DNA of 27,684 nt, from contig JAHWLA010000008.1 in NCBI GenBank assembly GCA_019347595.1, positions 1 through 27,684 of the forward strand, given 5' to 3'. Below are positions 8,316-15,182 of this stretch, one piece after another. The stretch is from Actinomycetota bacterium. Lineage in GTDB: Bacteria; Actinomycetota; Acidimicrobiia; Acidimicrobiales; JAHWLA01. The notes under the pieces were generated by a model. The model was not told the origin of the DNA and did not search any database. It saw only the letters and a list, made by a program, of their open reading frames with translations. Numbering within the stretch: position 1 is the first letter of the stretch; each line of letters starts with the position of its first letter. The position numbers and the translations under genes were made by a program.

Positions 8316-9055
8316 TGACCGCAGCGATCGTGACCGGTGGCGCGTCGGGCGTGGGCCGTTCGACCGTCGAGATCCTGGTCGGCCGGGGTGTCCCCGTCGT
8401 AGCCGTCGACCGGCGGTGGCCCGACGACAGTGCAGCCGACGACGTCGTGCGCATCACCGGCGACGTGTGCGACGCGGGGACGTGGAAGGAAGCAGTCGAC
8501 GCCGCCCAGGAGCGCGGCGGGCTGTCGAAGCTCGTCATCAACGCCGCCCGCCTGGCGGTCGGATCGGTCTTGGACGTCGCCGACGACGAGTTGCGCCAGG
8601 TGTTCGAGGTGAACGTGTTCGCCGCCGCCCTTGCCCTGCGGTCGTGCCTGCCGGTGATGATCGACCAGGGCGGTGGGGCAGTGGTCGGCGTGGCCAGCAC
8701 CGACGCCGTCTTCGCCGAGCAGGGGCTGGCCGCCTACTGCGCCTCGAAGGGAGCCCTGCTCCAGCTCATGCGCTGTGTCGCCGTCGACCATGCCCGCCAA
8801 GGCATCCGCGCCAACGTGGTGTGCCCGGGCGCCATCGATACCCCGTTCTTCCGGCAGCACGTCGATGCCGCCCCCGACCCCGAGGCGTTTCTGCGGGTGA
8901 AGACGGAGCGCCATCCGTCCGGGCGCATCCTCCAGCCGGAGGATGTCGCCGAGGTCGTCGCCTTCCTGTTGAGCGACGCCGCCATCGGGATGAACGGTAC
9001 GCCCGTCATGATCGACGGCGGCCTCACTACGACGTTCGACTTCAAAGACGCCTGA
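8315..9055 (+). CDS. Short-chain dehydrogenase/reductase (classical SDR) 2
   Basis: The 246-residue SDR starts at GTG 8315, which shares its first G with the TAG stop of the LLM gene. GGASGVG is at 8-14, acidic VDRRWPDD closes the cofactor pocket (NAD-type), the catalytic set is Ser128, Tyr141 and Lys145 (YCASK), and the C-terminus is MNGTPVMIDGG. The usual NNAG motif reads INAARL (76-79), an atypical but tolerated variant. It differs clearly from SDR 1 and is not a recent duplicate. Two SDRs, a Gfo/Idh enzyme, an LLM enzyme and a zinc-type dehydrogenase in one run imply several oxidation steps. Four bases separate it from the next start. Confidence 0.88.
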   Translation: MTAAIVTGGASGVGRSTVEILVGRGVPVVAVDRRWPDDSAADDVVRITGDVCDAGTWKEAVDAAQERGGLSKLVINAARLAVGSVLDVADDELRQVFEVNVFAAALALRSCLPVMIDQGGGAVVGVASTDAVFAEQGLAAYCASKGALLQLMRCVAVDHARQGIRANVVCPGAIDTPFFRQHVDAAPDPEAFLRVKTERHPSGRILQPEDVAEVVAFLLSDAAIGMNGTPVMIDGGLTTTFDFKDA

Positions 9056-9059
9056 GCAG

Positions 9060-11207
9060 ATGGCGATCGCCCCCGCCGCGTCGCCCGAGACGAGGAAGGT
9101 CCTTCGGGCGCTCGACTACCGCGGCGTCGAGCTGGCCGACAGCCTGCACCGTCGGCAGCTCGACGAGGTCCGCGAGCGGTTCGCCGACCTGCCCAACGAC
9201 GCGTTGCTGCACCCCTTCCGGGTGCGCAAGGGCCTGCCCGCCCCGGGCGAGGCGCTGCCGGGGTGGTACGGCGACGGCATCTTCAACAACATCGGCCAGT
9301 TCTTCACGCTCTACGCCCGGGTGTACGCGGCGACCGGCGACAAGCGCTTCGCCGACAAGGCGACCGAGCTGTTCCACGGGTGGGCCGAGACGGTCGACGA
9401 CGACGGGTACTTCCTCGACTCGCCCGTGCCGAAGTTCTCGAAGGAGTACACCTACGACAAGATCGTCTGCGGCCTGCTCGACATCCACCAGTACGTGGGC
9501 GTCGACACGTTGGCGGTGCTGCGGCGCATCACCGAGTGGATGAAGGCGCATGCCTACACCGCCAAGGGATACGCCAACGGCATCCACTCGCTGGAGTGGT
9601 ACACGCTGGGCGAGTACCTCCTGCGGGCGTGGACGGTCACGGCCGACCCCCTCTACCTGGAACTGGCGGACGTCTACATCTACGACGAGTTCTTCGACGT
9701 GGTGCGTACCGGCGACGTCGACGCCGTGATGGAAAAGGCCCGCGAGGTGCGCCTCACCTACCAGGCCCACAGCCACCTCAACTCGCTCAACAGCGCGGCG
9801 GCGGTCTACGAGGTCACCGGCGACCGGAAGTACCTCGACACCATCGTGGCCGGCCACGACCTGATTTGTGAGTCGCAGTCGTACGCCACGGGCATGTTCG
9901 GCCCGTTGGAGGAGTTCGTCGTCCCGCGGCAGCGCACCGAGGTCCTCCACACCGAGGCCGGCCACGCCGAGATCCCGTGCCCGTCGTGGGCCATGAACCG
10001 CTTCGTCCGTCATCTCGTCGAGCTGACCGGCGAGGCTCGCTTCGGCGACTGGATGGAGCTGAACTTCTACAACGGCATCGGCGCGGCGCCGACAACCGAT
10101 CCCCAGGGCAGGCCGCTGCAGTACTGCGCCGACTACGGCTTCGACGGGGCCTCCAAGCAGTGGGGGCTCCAGTGGTCGTGCTGCTCGACGACCGGACCGA
10201 TCAGCGTCGCCGAGCACGTGAACCAGGTGTACTACGTCGGGCCCGACGCGCTGCACGTGTGCCTCTACACGCCGTCCTCCGTCCGCTGCACCATCGACGG
10301 GGCCGAGTTGAGCCTCACGCAGCGCACGCGGTTCCCGGTCGAGGACACGGTGTCGTTCGAGGTGGCGCTGGAGCGAGCTGCCACCGGCGCCCTGCGTTTT
10401 CGCGTGCCGGGCTGGCTCACCACCACGCCGGCGTTCACGGTGAACGGGGAAGGGTACGACCCGCCCGTCGAGCTCGGGTGGGCGACGATCGAGCGCACCT
10501 GGCACGACGGGGACGTCGTCACGTTGACGCTGCCGATGGAGCTTGCCGCCGTACCCGTCGAGCCTGCCTTCTACGAGGCGCCCGTGGCCGTCCGCTGCGG
10601 GCCGGTGGTCCTCGTCGTGCCCCAGGCGGACGGGACGCCCGCCCCGAGCGCCTCCGACATCCGCGCCGTCGTGGCAAGCGCCACGCGCGACGGGGCCGAC
10701 GAGCTCACGTTCACCGGCCGGGCGGCGGACGGCCGCGTCGTGCGCCTCGTTCCGTACTACTCGGTGCCGCCCGAGTCGCCCTACGCCATGCACTTCGACG
10801 ACGACGACGACGGCCGCATCCACTGGCCGGAGCTCCGCTACGAGCCCGCCGACCAGTGGCGCGAGGTCGACAACCAGCAGGTGCCCGAGTTCGCGGTGGC
10901 GCCCCCTCGCCGCTACATGGCCTCCACCGTCGGCGGCGCGTCGTTCTCCGTGGCGTTCGAGGGCACAGGCGTGGTCTGGTGCGGCTACCACTCGCCCGAG
11001 GCGGGGTGGGCGGACGTCTACCTCGACGGGCAGCTCGTCGAGCGGATCACCCAGGCGGCCACCTGGAACCTCCAGCCGTGGCTGTGGAGCATCGACGGCC
11101 TGGCGCCCGGTCGCCACGAGCTGTCGGTCGTGGCGGTCGACGGCGAAGGCCCCTCGCTCCGGAGGGGCACAGAACTGAACGTTCACCACGTCCGCGGGCT
11201 GCGGTGA
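9060..11207 (+). CDS. GH127-like (DUF1680) glycoside hydrolase
   Basis: The 715-residue protein resembles the beta-L-arabinofuranosidase GH127/DUF1680 clan. It has an (alpha/alpha)-barrel N-terminal half with FFTLYARVYAATGDKRF, DIHQYV, the AHSHLNSL region and YATGMFGPLEEF (Glu284/285 as candidate acid), then AEIPC (Glu304, Cys307) and WSCCSTTGP (Cys374-Cys375). In characterised GH127 a zinc site is made by one Glu and three Cys around the nucleophile Cys; the same residue types are present here, but the first pair is spaced ExxC rather than ExC. Beta-sandwich domains follow from about residue 395, ending with a galactose-binding-like domain (WADVYLDGQLVERI, LAPGRHELSV). There is no signal peptide, so action is cytoplasmic. 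The start lacks a strong ribosome site and probably relies on coupling 4 bases after SDR 2. Confidence 0.78.
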   Translation: MAIAPAASPETRKVLRALDYRGVELADSLHRRQLDEVRERFADLPNDALLHPFRVRKGLPAPGEALPGWYGDGIFNNIGQFFTLYARVYAATGDKRFADKATELFHGWAETVDDDGYFLDSPVPKFSKEYTYDKIVCGLLDIHQYVGVDTLAVLRRITEWMKAHAYTAKGYANGIHSLEWYTLGEYLLRAWTVTADPLYLELADVYIYDEFFDVVRTGDVDAVMEKAREVRLTYQAHSHLNSLNSAAAVYEVTGDRKYLDTIVAGHDLICESQSYATGMFGPLEEFVVPRQRTEVLHTEAGHAEIPCPSWAMNRFVRHLVELTGEARFGDWMELNFYNGIGAAPTTDPQGRPLQYCADYGFDGASKQWGLQWSCCSTTGPISVAEHVNQVYYVGPDALHVCLYTPSSVRCTIDGAELSLTQRTRFPVEDTVSFEVALERAATGALRFRVPGWLTTTPAFTVNGEGYDPPVELGWATIERTWHDGDVVTLTLPMELAAVPVEPAFYEAPVAVRCGPVVLVVPQADGTPAPSASDIRAVVASATRDGADELTFTGRAADGRVVRLVPYYSVPPESPYAMHFDDDDDGRIHWPELRYEPADQWREVDNQQVPEFAVAPPRRYMASTVGGASFSVAFEGTGVVWCGYHSPEAGWADVYLDGQLVERITQAATWNLQPWLWSIDGLAPGRHELSVVAVDGEGPSLRRGTELNVHHVRGLR

Positions 11208-11219
11208 CGGGCTCTACGA

Positions 11220-11245
11220 CCCGTGTCACATGCCGTTGACACGGG
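11220..11245 (+). terminator. Inverted repeat after the GH127-like gene: possible terminator or operator
   Basis: A perfect 9-bp inverted repeat, CCCGTGTCA and TGACACGGG with an 8-base loop, lies 13 bases after the GH127-like stop. It could end the upstream catabolic transcript. There is no proper T-run (only GATTT), so a Rho-independent terminator is not secure. The right arm overlaps the candidate -35 TTGACA at 11236, so the element could instead be an operator. Confidence 0.4.
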
Positions 11246-11264
11246 GATTTCGTGACGGTACCGT
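11236..11264 (+). promoter_or_regulatory. Candidate sigma70-type promoter for the transport block
   Basis: A consensus -35 hexamer TTGACA (11236-11241) is followed after exactly 17 bases by TACCGT (11259-11264), a TAnnnT -10 as common in actinomycetes. Transcription would begin near 11271, leaving a leader of about 325 bases before the LivHMG gene. The -10 lies inside the perfect palindrome ACGGTACCGT. Motif match only; no expression evidence. Confidence 0.45.
11255..11264. promoter_or_regulatory. 10-bp palindrome overlapping the candidate -10
   Basis: ACGGTACCGT is a perfect 10-bp palindrome that covers the candidate -10 hexamer. Its placement fits a repressor-binding site, but the length is short enough to occur by chance in GC-rich DNA. 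Confidence 0.3.
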
Positions 11265-11596
11265 ACTCTAGAACGGAATATGAGTTTCACATCGTGAAAC
11301 AGGGCGAGCTGGGAACGTGCCGTGGCAGCAGGTCTGGGGCAGGTGAGACGGGGGCCGGTTCGCCCATTTTGTCTGCCTGTGTGCGCTTGTTTCCTGGATT
11401 CCGCATTTTTCTGCGGAACCAGTAGGCAAGCCCGGTCTTCGTCGGTATCATCACCGCAGAACGGAACGATTACTATCACTTATCGCCCCAAAGGGGGTCT
11501 GGCGCGTGAGCGCGCCGGCTGCCGCAGTGCCGCCGGAAAGGGCTCACCCGCGCGGGCCGGACACCGAACGGTGCAATCGGGAAGTGGGCTTCGCTC
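11265..11596 (+). promoter_or_regulatory. Long structured leader, no gene recognised
   Basis: This 330-base stretch has no convincing coding region and lower GC than its surroundings. Hairpins visible by eye: 11394-11422 (CTGG, bulged A, TTCCGCA / TGCGGAA, CCAG, loop TTTTTC; 11 pairs), 11486-11496 (CCCC-AAA-GGGG), 11501-11516 (GGCGCG-TGAG-CGCGCC), the palindrome CCCGCGCGGG at 11547-11556, and CACCG-AA-CGGTG at 11562-11573. A purine run AAAGGGGG at 11490-11497 precedes GTG 11506, but that frame gives arginine-rich shadow sequence. I could not match the leader to a known riboswitch consensus. It may control transcription or translation of the transport block. Confidence 0.4.
11284..11300. promoter_or_regulatory. 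17-bp inverted repeat (operator-like)
   Basis: GTTTCAC-ATC-GTGAAAC is a perfect 7-bp inverted repeat with a 3-base spacer, about 13 bases after the predicted transcription start. Symmetry, size and position match the operator of a dimeric regulator (for example GntR, TetR or MarR type). No regulator gene is present in the window. The AT content is locally much higher than in the flanking genes. Confidence 0.45.
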
Positions 11597-14452
11597 GTGG
11601 ACCTAAGCGTCACGCTGTTCGGCATCGAGGTCGGTCCCGACCTCATCACGCTCGGTGCGATCACGGGCATGACCTACGGCATCCTCGCCGTCGGGCTCTG
11701 TCTCGTCTATCGGTCGAATCGCGTCATCAACTTCGCCCACGGTGAGATCGGTGCCTTCGGCGCCGCCGTGACCGGCGTGCTCGTCGTGAAGGGCAGCCTT
11801 CCCTACTGGGTGGCGCTCGCCATCGGCGTCGCCGTGTCCGCCGGGGTGGGCGCCACCACCGAGGTGGCTGTGCTCCGTCGTCTGCGGCGGGCGCCGACCC
11901 TCATGAGCCTGGTCGCCACCCTGGGCGTGGCCCAGTTCCTCCTCTTGTTCTCGTCGGTCGTCAACGCCCAGGCGCGTGCGGGGAGCACGTACCCGCAGCC
12001 TCCCGGCTTCCCCGAGTTCCGCATCGGCGCGCTGCTCGTCACCCGGGCGTACTCCGGGATGCTGCTCCTCACGCCGATCGTCGTGGTCGCGCTCGTGTGG
12101 TTCCTCCGGGCCAGCCCCTTCGGGCTCGCCATGCGGGCCGCTGCCGCCAACCGCGACCGGGCCCGCATGGCCGGCATCTCGGCGGCGCGCATGTCGACGA
12201 TCGCGTGGGCGCTGGCGGGCGCGGTGGCCGCCTTCACCACGGTCCTCATCATCCCCACCCGCGGTTTCGTGACCGCCGAGACGTTGGGCCCGGTGCTGCT
12301 CCTTCGGGCCATGGCGCCCGCCGTGATCGCTCGCATGACGAGCCTCCCGATTGCCCTCGGCGCCGGCGTCGGCATCGGGATCCTCGACCAGATTCTCATC
12401 TTCAACTTCCCGACGAGCGGCGTGAGCGAGGTCGCCCTGCTCGTCATCATCGTCGGCGGCCTGCTGCTGCAGACCCGCCAAGGAAGCCGCGTCGAGGAGA
12501 AGCAGGACTTCGCCACCGTGCAGCCGTGGGGGCCGCTGCCCGATGCCTTCCGCAGCGTCTGGGCCATCCGGAACCTCGGTCGCATGGTGGCCGCCCTGGG
12601 GCTGGTCGCGGCCGTGTTCGCCGGCATGGTCACCACCAACGCCACCGGCGTCATCCTCATCGCCATCATCGCCTTCAGCCTGTTGGGCCTGTCGCTCGGT
12701 GTGGTGACCGGCCTCGGTGGCCAGCTCTCGCTCGGTCAGTTCTCGCTGGCCGGCGTCGGCGCCACCGTCTCGTACGCCATCACCAGTCGGTACGGGGTCG
12801 GCAGCTTCGTCCTGGCGCTCGTCTACGCGGCGCTGGCGACCGGTCTCGTCTCCATGCTCCTCGGCTTGCCCGCCCTACGCGTCCGCGGCCTGCTCCTCGG
12901 CGTCGTCACCCTGTCGTTCGCCTTGGCCGCCCAGCGATGGCTGCTCTCGCAGTCGTGGGCGCTGGGCATCGGCGTGAACCCCGACCGCCCGAAGCTCGGC
13001 CCCTTCGATTTCACGGCGACCCGCTCGTACTACTTCTGGGCGCTCGCCGTGTTCGTGGTCGGGTTCTGGCTGGCGCGCAACGTGTGGGAGGGCGGCGTCG
13101 GGCTTCGGCTGCGCGCCGTGCGCGACAACGAGGACGGCGCACGGGCGTTCGGCATCTCGGCCACGGCGGTGAAGCTGGCCGGCTTCGCCGTCGGCGGCGT
13201 GCTGGCGGGCATGGCAGGGTCCGTGTACGGCCACATGCTGAGTCGCATCGGCCCGTCGAGCTTCGACGTCGTCACCTCGATCAACGCCGTCGCCCTCACC
13301 GTGCTGGGCGGCATCGGGCTGCTCGCCGGGCCGATCCTCGGCGCGTTCTACATCATCGGCCTGCCCCGGTTCCTGCCGCTGGACAACGCGGCCCTGGCGG
13401 CGTCGTCGTTGGGGTGGCTCATCCTCATCCTCTACTTCCCCGGCGGCATCGCCCAGCTCGTCGCCGGGCCGCGCCGTCGCCTCATCCACTTCATCGCCCG
13501 TCACCGCGGCCTCGACCCGGAGGCCGTCGAAGCGGGCGAGGTCGTAGACGACACGGGCAGCCTCGGCGGCCACGCCGTGCAGCTCGGCTTCCGCAACGTC
13601 GAGCGGCCGGTATCACGCGACGCCACCCTGCTCGCCGCCACCGGCATGGCCAAGCACTTCGGCGGCGTACGCGCGGTGGACGGCGTCGACCTCACGCTCG
13701 ACCGGGGCGAGATCCTCGGGCTCATGGGGCCGAACGGCGCGGGCAAGACCACCCTGTTCGAGCTGCTCGGCGGGTTCACCGTCGCCGACCGCGGCCGGAT
13801 CGAGTTCCTGGGCGAGGACATCACCCGGCTCAGCCCCGAGCGCCGCGCTCGGCTCGGGCTCATCCGCTCGTTCCAGGACGCGGCCCTGTTCCAGACCCTG
13901 ACGGTGGTCGAGACCGTGTCGCTCGCCTTCGAGCGACGGGCCCCGACCAACACGGTGTTCTCGTCGCTCGGGATGCACCGGCCGGAACGGGCCAAGGAAC
14001 GGGCGGCCCGCGAGCTCGTGGCGCTGATGGGCCTCGACCGTTTCCGCAACAAGCAGATCCGCGAGCTGTCGACCGGCACCCGCCGCATCACCGAGCTGGC
14101 CTGCATCGTGGCGCTCGAACCGGTGGTGCTCCTGCTCGACGAGCCGTCGTCGGGCATCGCCCAGCGGGAGAGCGAGGCGTTGGGCGACGTGTTGCTTCGG
14201 CTGCGTGAGCACCTCGACTGCACGATGGTGCTGATCGAGCACGACATCCCGCTTCTCATGGGGCTGGCCACCCGGATGATGGCGATGGACGCGGGTCGCG
14301 TCATCGCGGTGGGCGACCCGGACGCCGTACGCAACGACCCGCTGGTCGTCACCTCGTACCTGGGCGCCGATGCCGTCGCCATCGAACGGTCCGGGCCGAA
14401 GCAGGCGCCGACCGACGCGCCGGCCGAGGCCAACGCACTTGTAAGCACGTGA
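11597..14452 (+). CDS. LivH-LivM-LivG fusion: branched-chain-amino-acid-type ABC importer, two permeases plus ATPase in one chain
   Basis: The 951-residue protein joins three normally separate subunits. Residues 1-295 are LivH-like (VINFAHGE at 43-50, multiple TM helices). Residues about 325-625 are LivM-like (GQLSLGQ at 375-381, RAVRDNEDGARAFGIS loop). Residues about 677-925 are LivG-like: Walker A GPNGAGKTT 711-719, Q-loop Gln760, Walker B LLLDEP 845-850, H-loop His882. The signature motif is LSTGTRR (824-830) instead of LSGGQ. The start GTG 11597 gives a proper LivH N-terminus, but its ribosome site (GGAAG about 12 bases upstream) is weak. The Liv/HAAT family imports amino acids and also aromatic or other small amphipathic substrates. 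The partner ATPase (LivF) is at 16632-19079 and the binding protein at 23278-24798. Confidence 0.93.
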   Translation: MDLSVTLFGIEVGPDLITLGAITGMTYGILAVGLCLVYRSNRVINFAHGEIGAFGAAVTGVLVVKGSLPYWVALAIGVAVSAGVGATTEVAVLRRLRRAPTLMSLVATLGVAQFLLLFSSVVNAQARAGSTYPQPPGFPEFRIGALLVTRAYSGMLLLTPIVVVALVWFLRASPFGLAMRAAAANRDRARMAGISAARMSTIAWALAGAVAAFTTVLIIPTRGFVTAETLGPVLLLRAMAPAVIARMTSLPIALGAGVGIGILDQILIFNFPTSGVSEVALLVIIVGGLLLQTRQGSRVEEKQDFATVQPWGPLPDAFRSVWAIRNLGRMVAALGLVAAVFAGMVTTNATGVILIAIIAFSLLGLSLGVVTGLGGQLSLGQFSLAGVGATVSYAITSRYGVGSFVLALVYAALATGLVSMLLGLPALRVRGLLLGVVTLSFALAAQRWLLSQSWALGIGVNPDRPKLGPFDFTATRSYYFWALAVFVVGFWLARNVWEGGVGLRLRAVRDNEDGARAFGISATAVKLAGFAVGGVLAGMAGSVYGHMLSRIGPSSFDVVTSINAVALTVLGGIGLLAGPILGAFYIIGLPRFLPLDNAALAASSLGWLILILYFPGGIAQLVAGPRRRLIHFIARHRGLDPEAVEAGEVVDDTGSLGGHAVQLGFRNVERPVSRDATLLAATGMAKHFGGVRAVDGVDLTLDRGEILGLMGPNGAGKTTLFELLGGFTVADRGRIEFLGEDITRLSPERRARLGLIRSFQDAALFQTLTVVETVSLAFERRAPTNTVFSSLGMHRPERAKERAARELVALMGLDRFRNKQIRELSTGTRRITELACIVALEPVVLLLDEPSSGIAQRESEALGDVLLRLREHLDCTMVLIEHDIPLLMGLATRMMAMDAGRVIAVGDPDAVRNDPLVVTSYLGADAVAIERSGPKQAPTDAPAEANALVST

Positions 14453-14454
14453 AG

Positions 14455-14460
14455 AAGGAG
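14455..14460 (+). promoter_or_regulatory. Ribosome binding site fixing the start at 14467
   Basis: AAGGAG lies 6 bases before ATG 14467. It begins 3 bases after the LivHMG stop and makes ATG 14467 preferable to the overlapping in-frame GTG at 14449. Confidence 0.7.
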
Positions 14461-14466
14461 CCCCCG

Positions 14467-14877
14467 ATGAGCATCCCGCTGACCCACGAACGACAGGCCG
14501 ATGCGCCGCCCGTCGACCTCGCCGTCGAGAGCAGCTTCCGTGCCGCCTCGGGCGCGGTTTCCCGCCGCGTGCTCCCGCCCGCCTTGCGGGCCGGGTCGCC
14601 CGTGTGGGTCTGGGCCGGGGTGGTCGCCTCCGTGGTCGGGCTTGCCCTCATCGGCATCGGCTGGGGGAAGGTGGCGGGCGAGACCCAGGTGTACCTCCAG
14701 TTGCCCTATCTCGTGTCCGCAGGGTTGACGGGCCTGGTCTTCGTCATGGTCGGCCTCACCGTCCTGAACGTCACGACGCGCCAGCGCGACGGCGCCGAGC
14801 GCGACCGCCAGATCACCGAGCTGGTCGGCATCATCGAAGAGCTCCGCGAGACGCTGGCCGAGCGCCCGAAGCGATGA
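14467..14877 (+). CDS. Small 2-TM membrane protein with C-terminal coiled coil (first of a pair)
   Basis: I do not recognise a named family for this 136-residue protein. A hydrophilic 45-residue N-terminus is followed by TM1 (46-66, VWVWAGVVASVVGLALIGIGW) and TM2 (about 79-101). A charged amphipathic helix (105-133) with heptad-like Ile/Leu spacing (ITELVGIIEELRETLAE) is probably a coiled coil. It sits between the LivHMG fusion and a second 2-TM protein of the same architecture, with a 4-base overlap (ATGA). An accessory or scaffold subunit of the transporter is plausible but inferred only from context. The start is set by a good AAGGAG site; an alternative GTG at 14449 would add six residues. 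Confidence 0.75.
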   Translation: MSIPLTHERQADAPPVDLAVESSFRAASGAVSRRVLPPALRAGSPVWVWAGVVASVVGLALIGIGWGKVAGETQVYLQLPYLVSAGLTGLVFVMVGLTVLNVTTRQRDGAERDRQITELVGIIEELRETLAERPKR

Positions 14878-15182
14878 ACCGCACCAGCGATCCGACGGTC
14901 GCCGCGCTGGTGACACTGCTTCTCCTCTGCGGCGGCGGCGCCGTCGCACTGTGGCTCGGTTGGCGCGGCGTGGCCGCCAACTGGTTCGTCCCCAGCCAGG
15001 TCGCCTTCGTGGTGTCGGGCGCCATGGGCGCGGGCGCGCTCGTCGGGCTCGGCGTCGGGCTGTTCGCCATCCAGACCCGCCGGGTGGCCGAGGCGCGTCG
15101 GCGGGCCGAGTGGGCCACGGTGGTCGAAGCAGCCGGAGCGTTGTTGGCGACGGCTCGTGAACAGCAGGGAGCGTGGCGATGA
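14874..15182 (+). CDS. Small 2-TM membrane protein (second of the pair)
   Basis: This 102-residue hypothetical protein has TM1 about residues 8-30 and TM2 about 42-66, then a basic/amphipathic cytoplasmic helix (QTRRVAEARRRAEWATVVEAAGALLATA). The layout, and the run from the end of the loop through TM2 into the charged helix, mirrors the preceding protein (VSAGLTGLVF... versus VSGAMGAGAL...). The two may be diverged tandem paralogues that form a heteromer. The start overlaps the previous stop (ATGA) and the stop overlaps the next start (ATGA), so all three are translationally coupled. Function unknown. Confidence 0.75.
   Translation: MNRTSDPTVAALVTLLLLCGGGAVALWLGWRGVAANWFVPSQVAFVVSGAMGAGALVGLGVGLFAIQTRRVAEARRRAEWATVVEAAGALLATAREQQGAWR

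Noticed and set aside
9042..11189. A 715-codon open frame on the - strand opposite the GH127-like gene
   Set aside because: Same mirror-frame artefact of high GC; composition is not protein-like and the + strand gene is well supported.
11270..11466. 9-base direct repeat AGAACGGAA at 11270-11278 and 11458-11466, considered as paired regulator sites
   Set aside because: A 9-mer repeated once within about 400 bases is expected by chance fairly often, and the copies lack symmetry.
11471..11476. TACTAT as a second -10 element closer to LivHMG
   Set aside because: No acceptable -35 hexamer lies 16-18 bases upstream (TCATCA at best).
11506..11745. Possible small gene from GTG 11506 preceded by AAAGGGGG
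   Set aside because: The product is Arg/His-rich shadow sequence that runs 149 bases into LivHMG in another frame; kept only as a remark in the leader entry.
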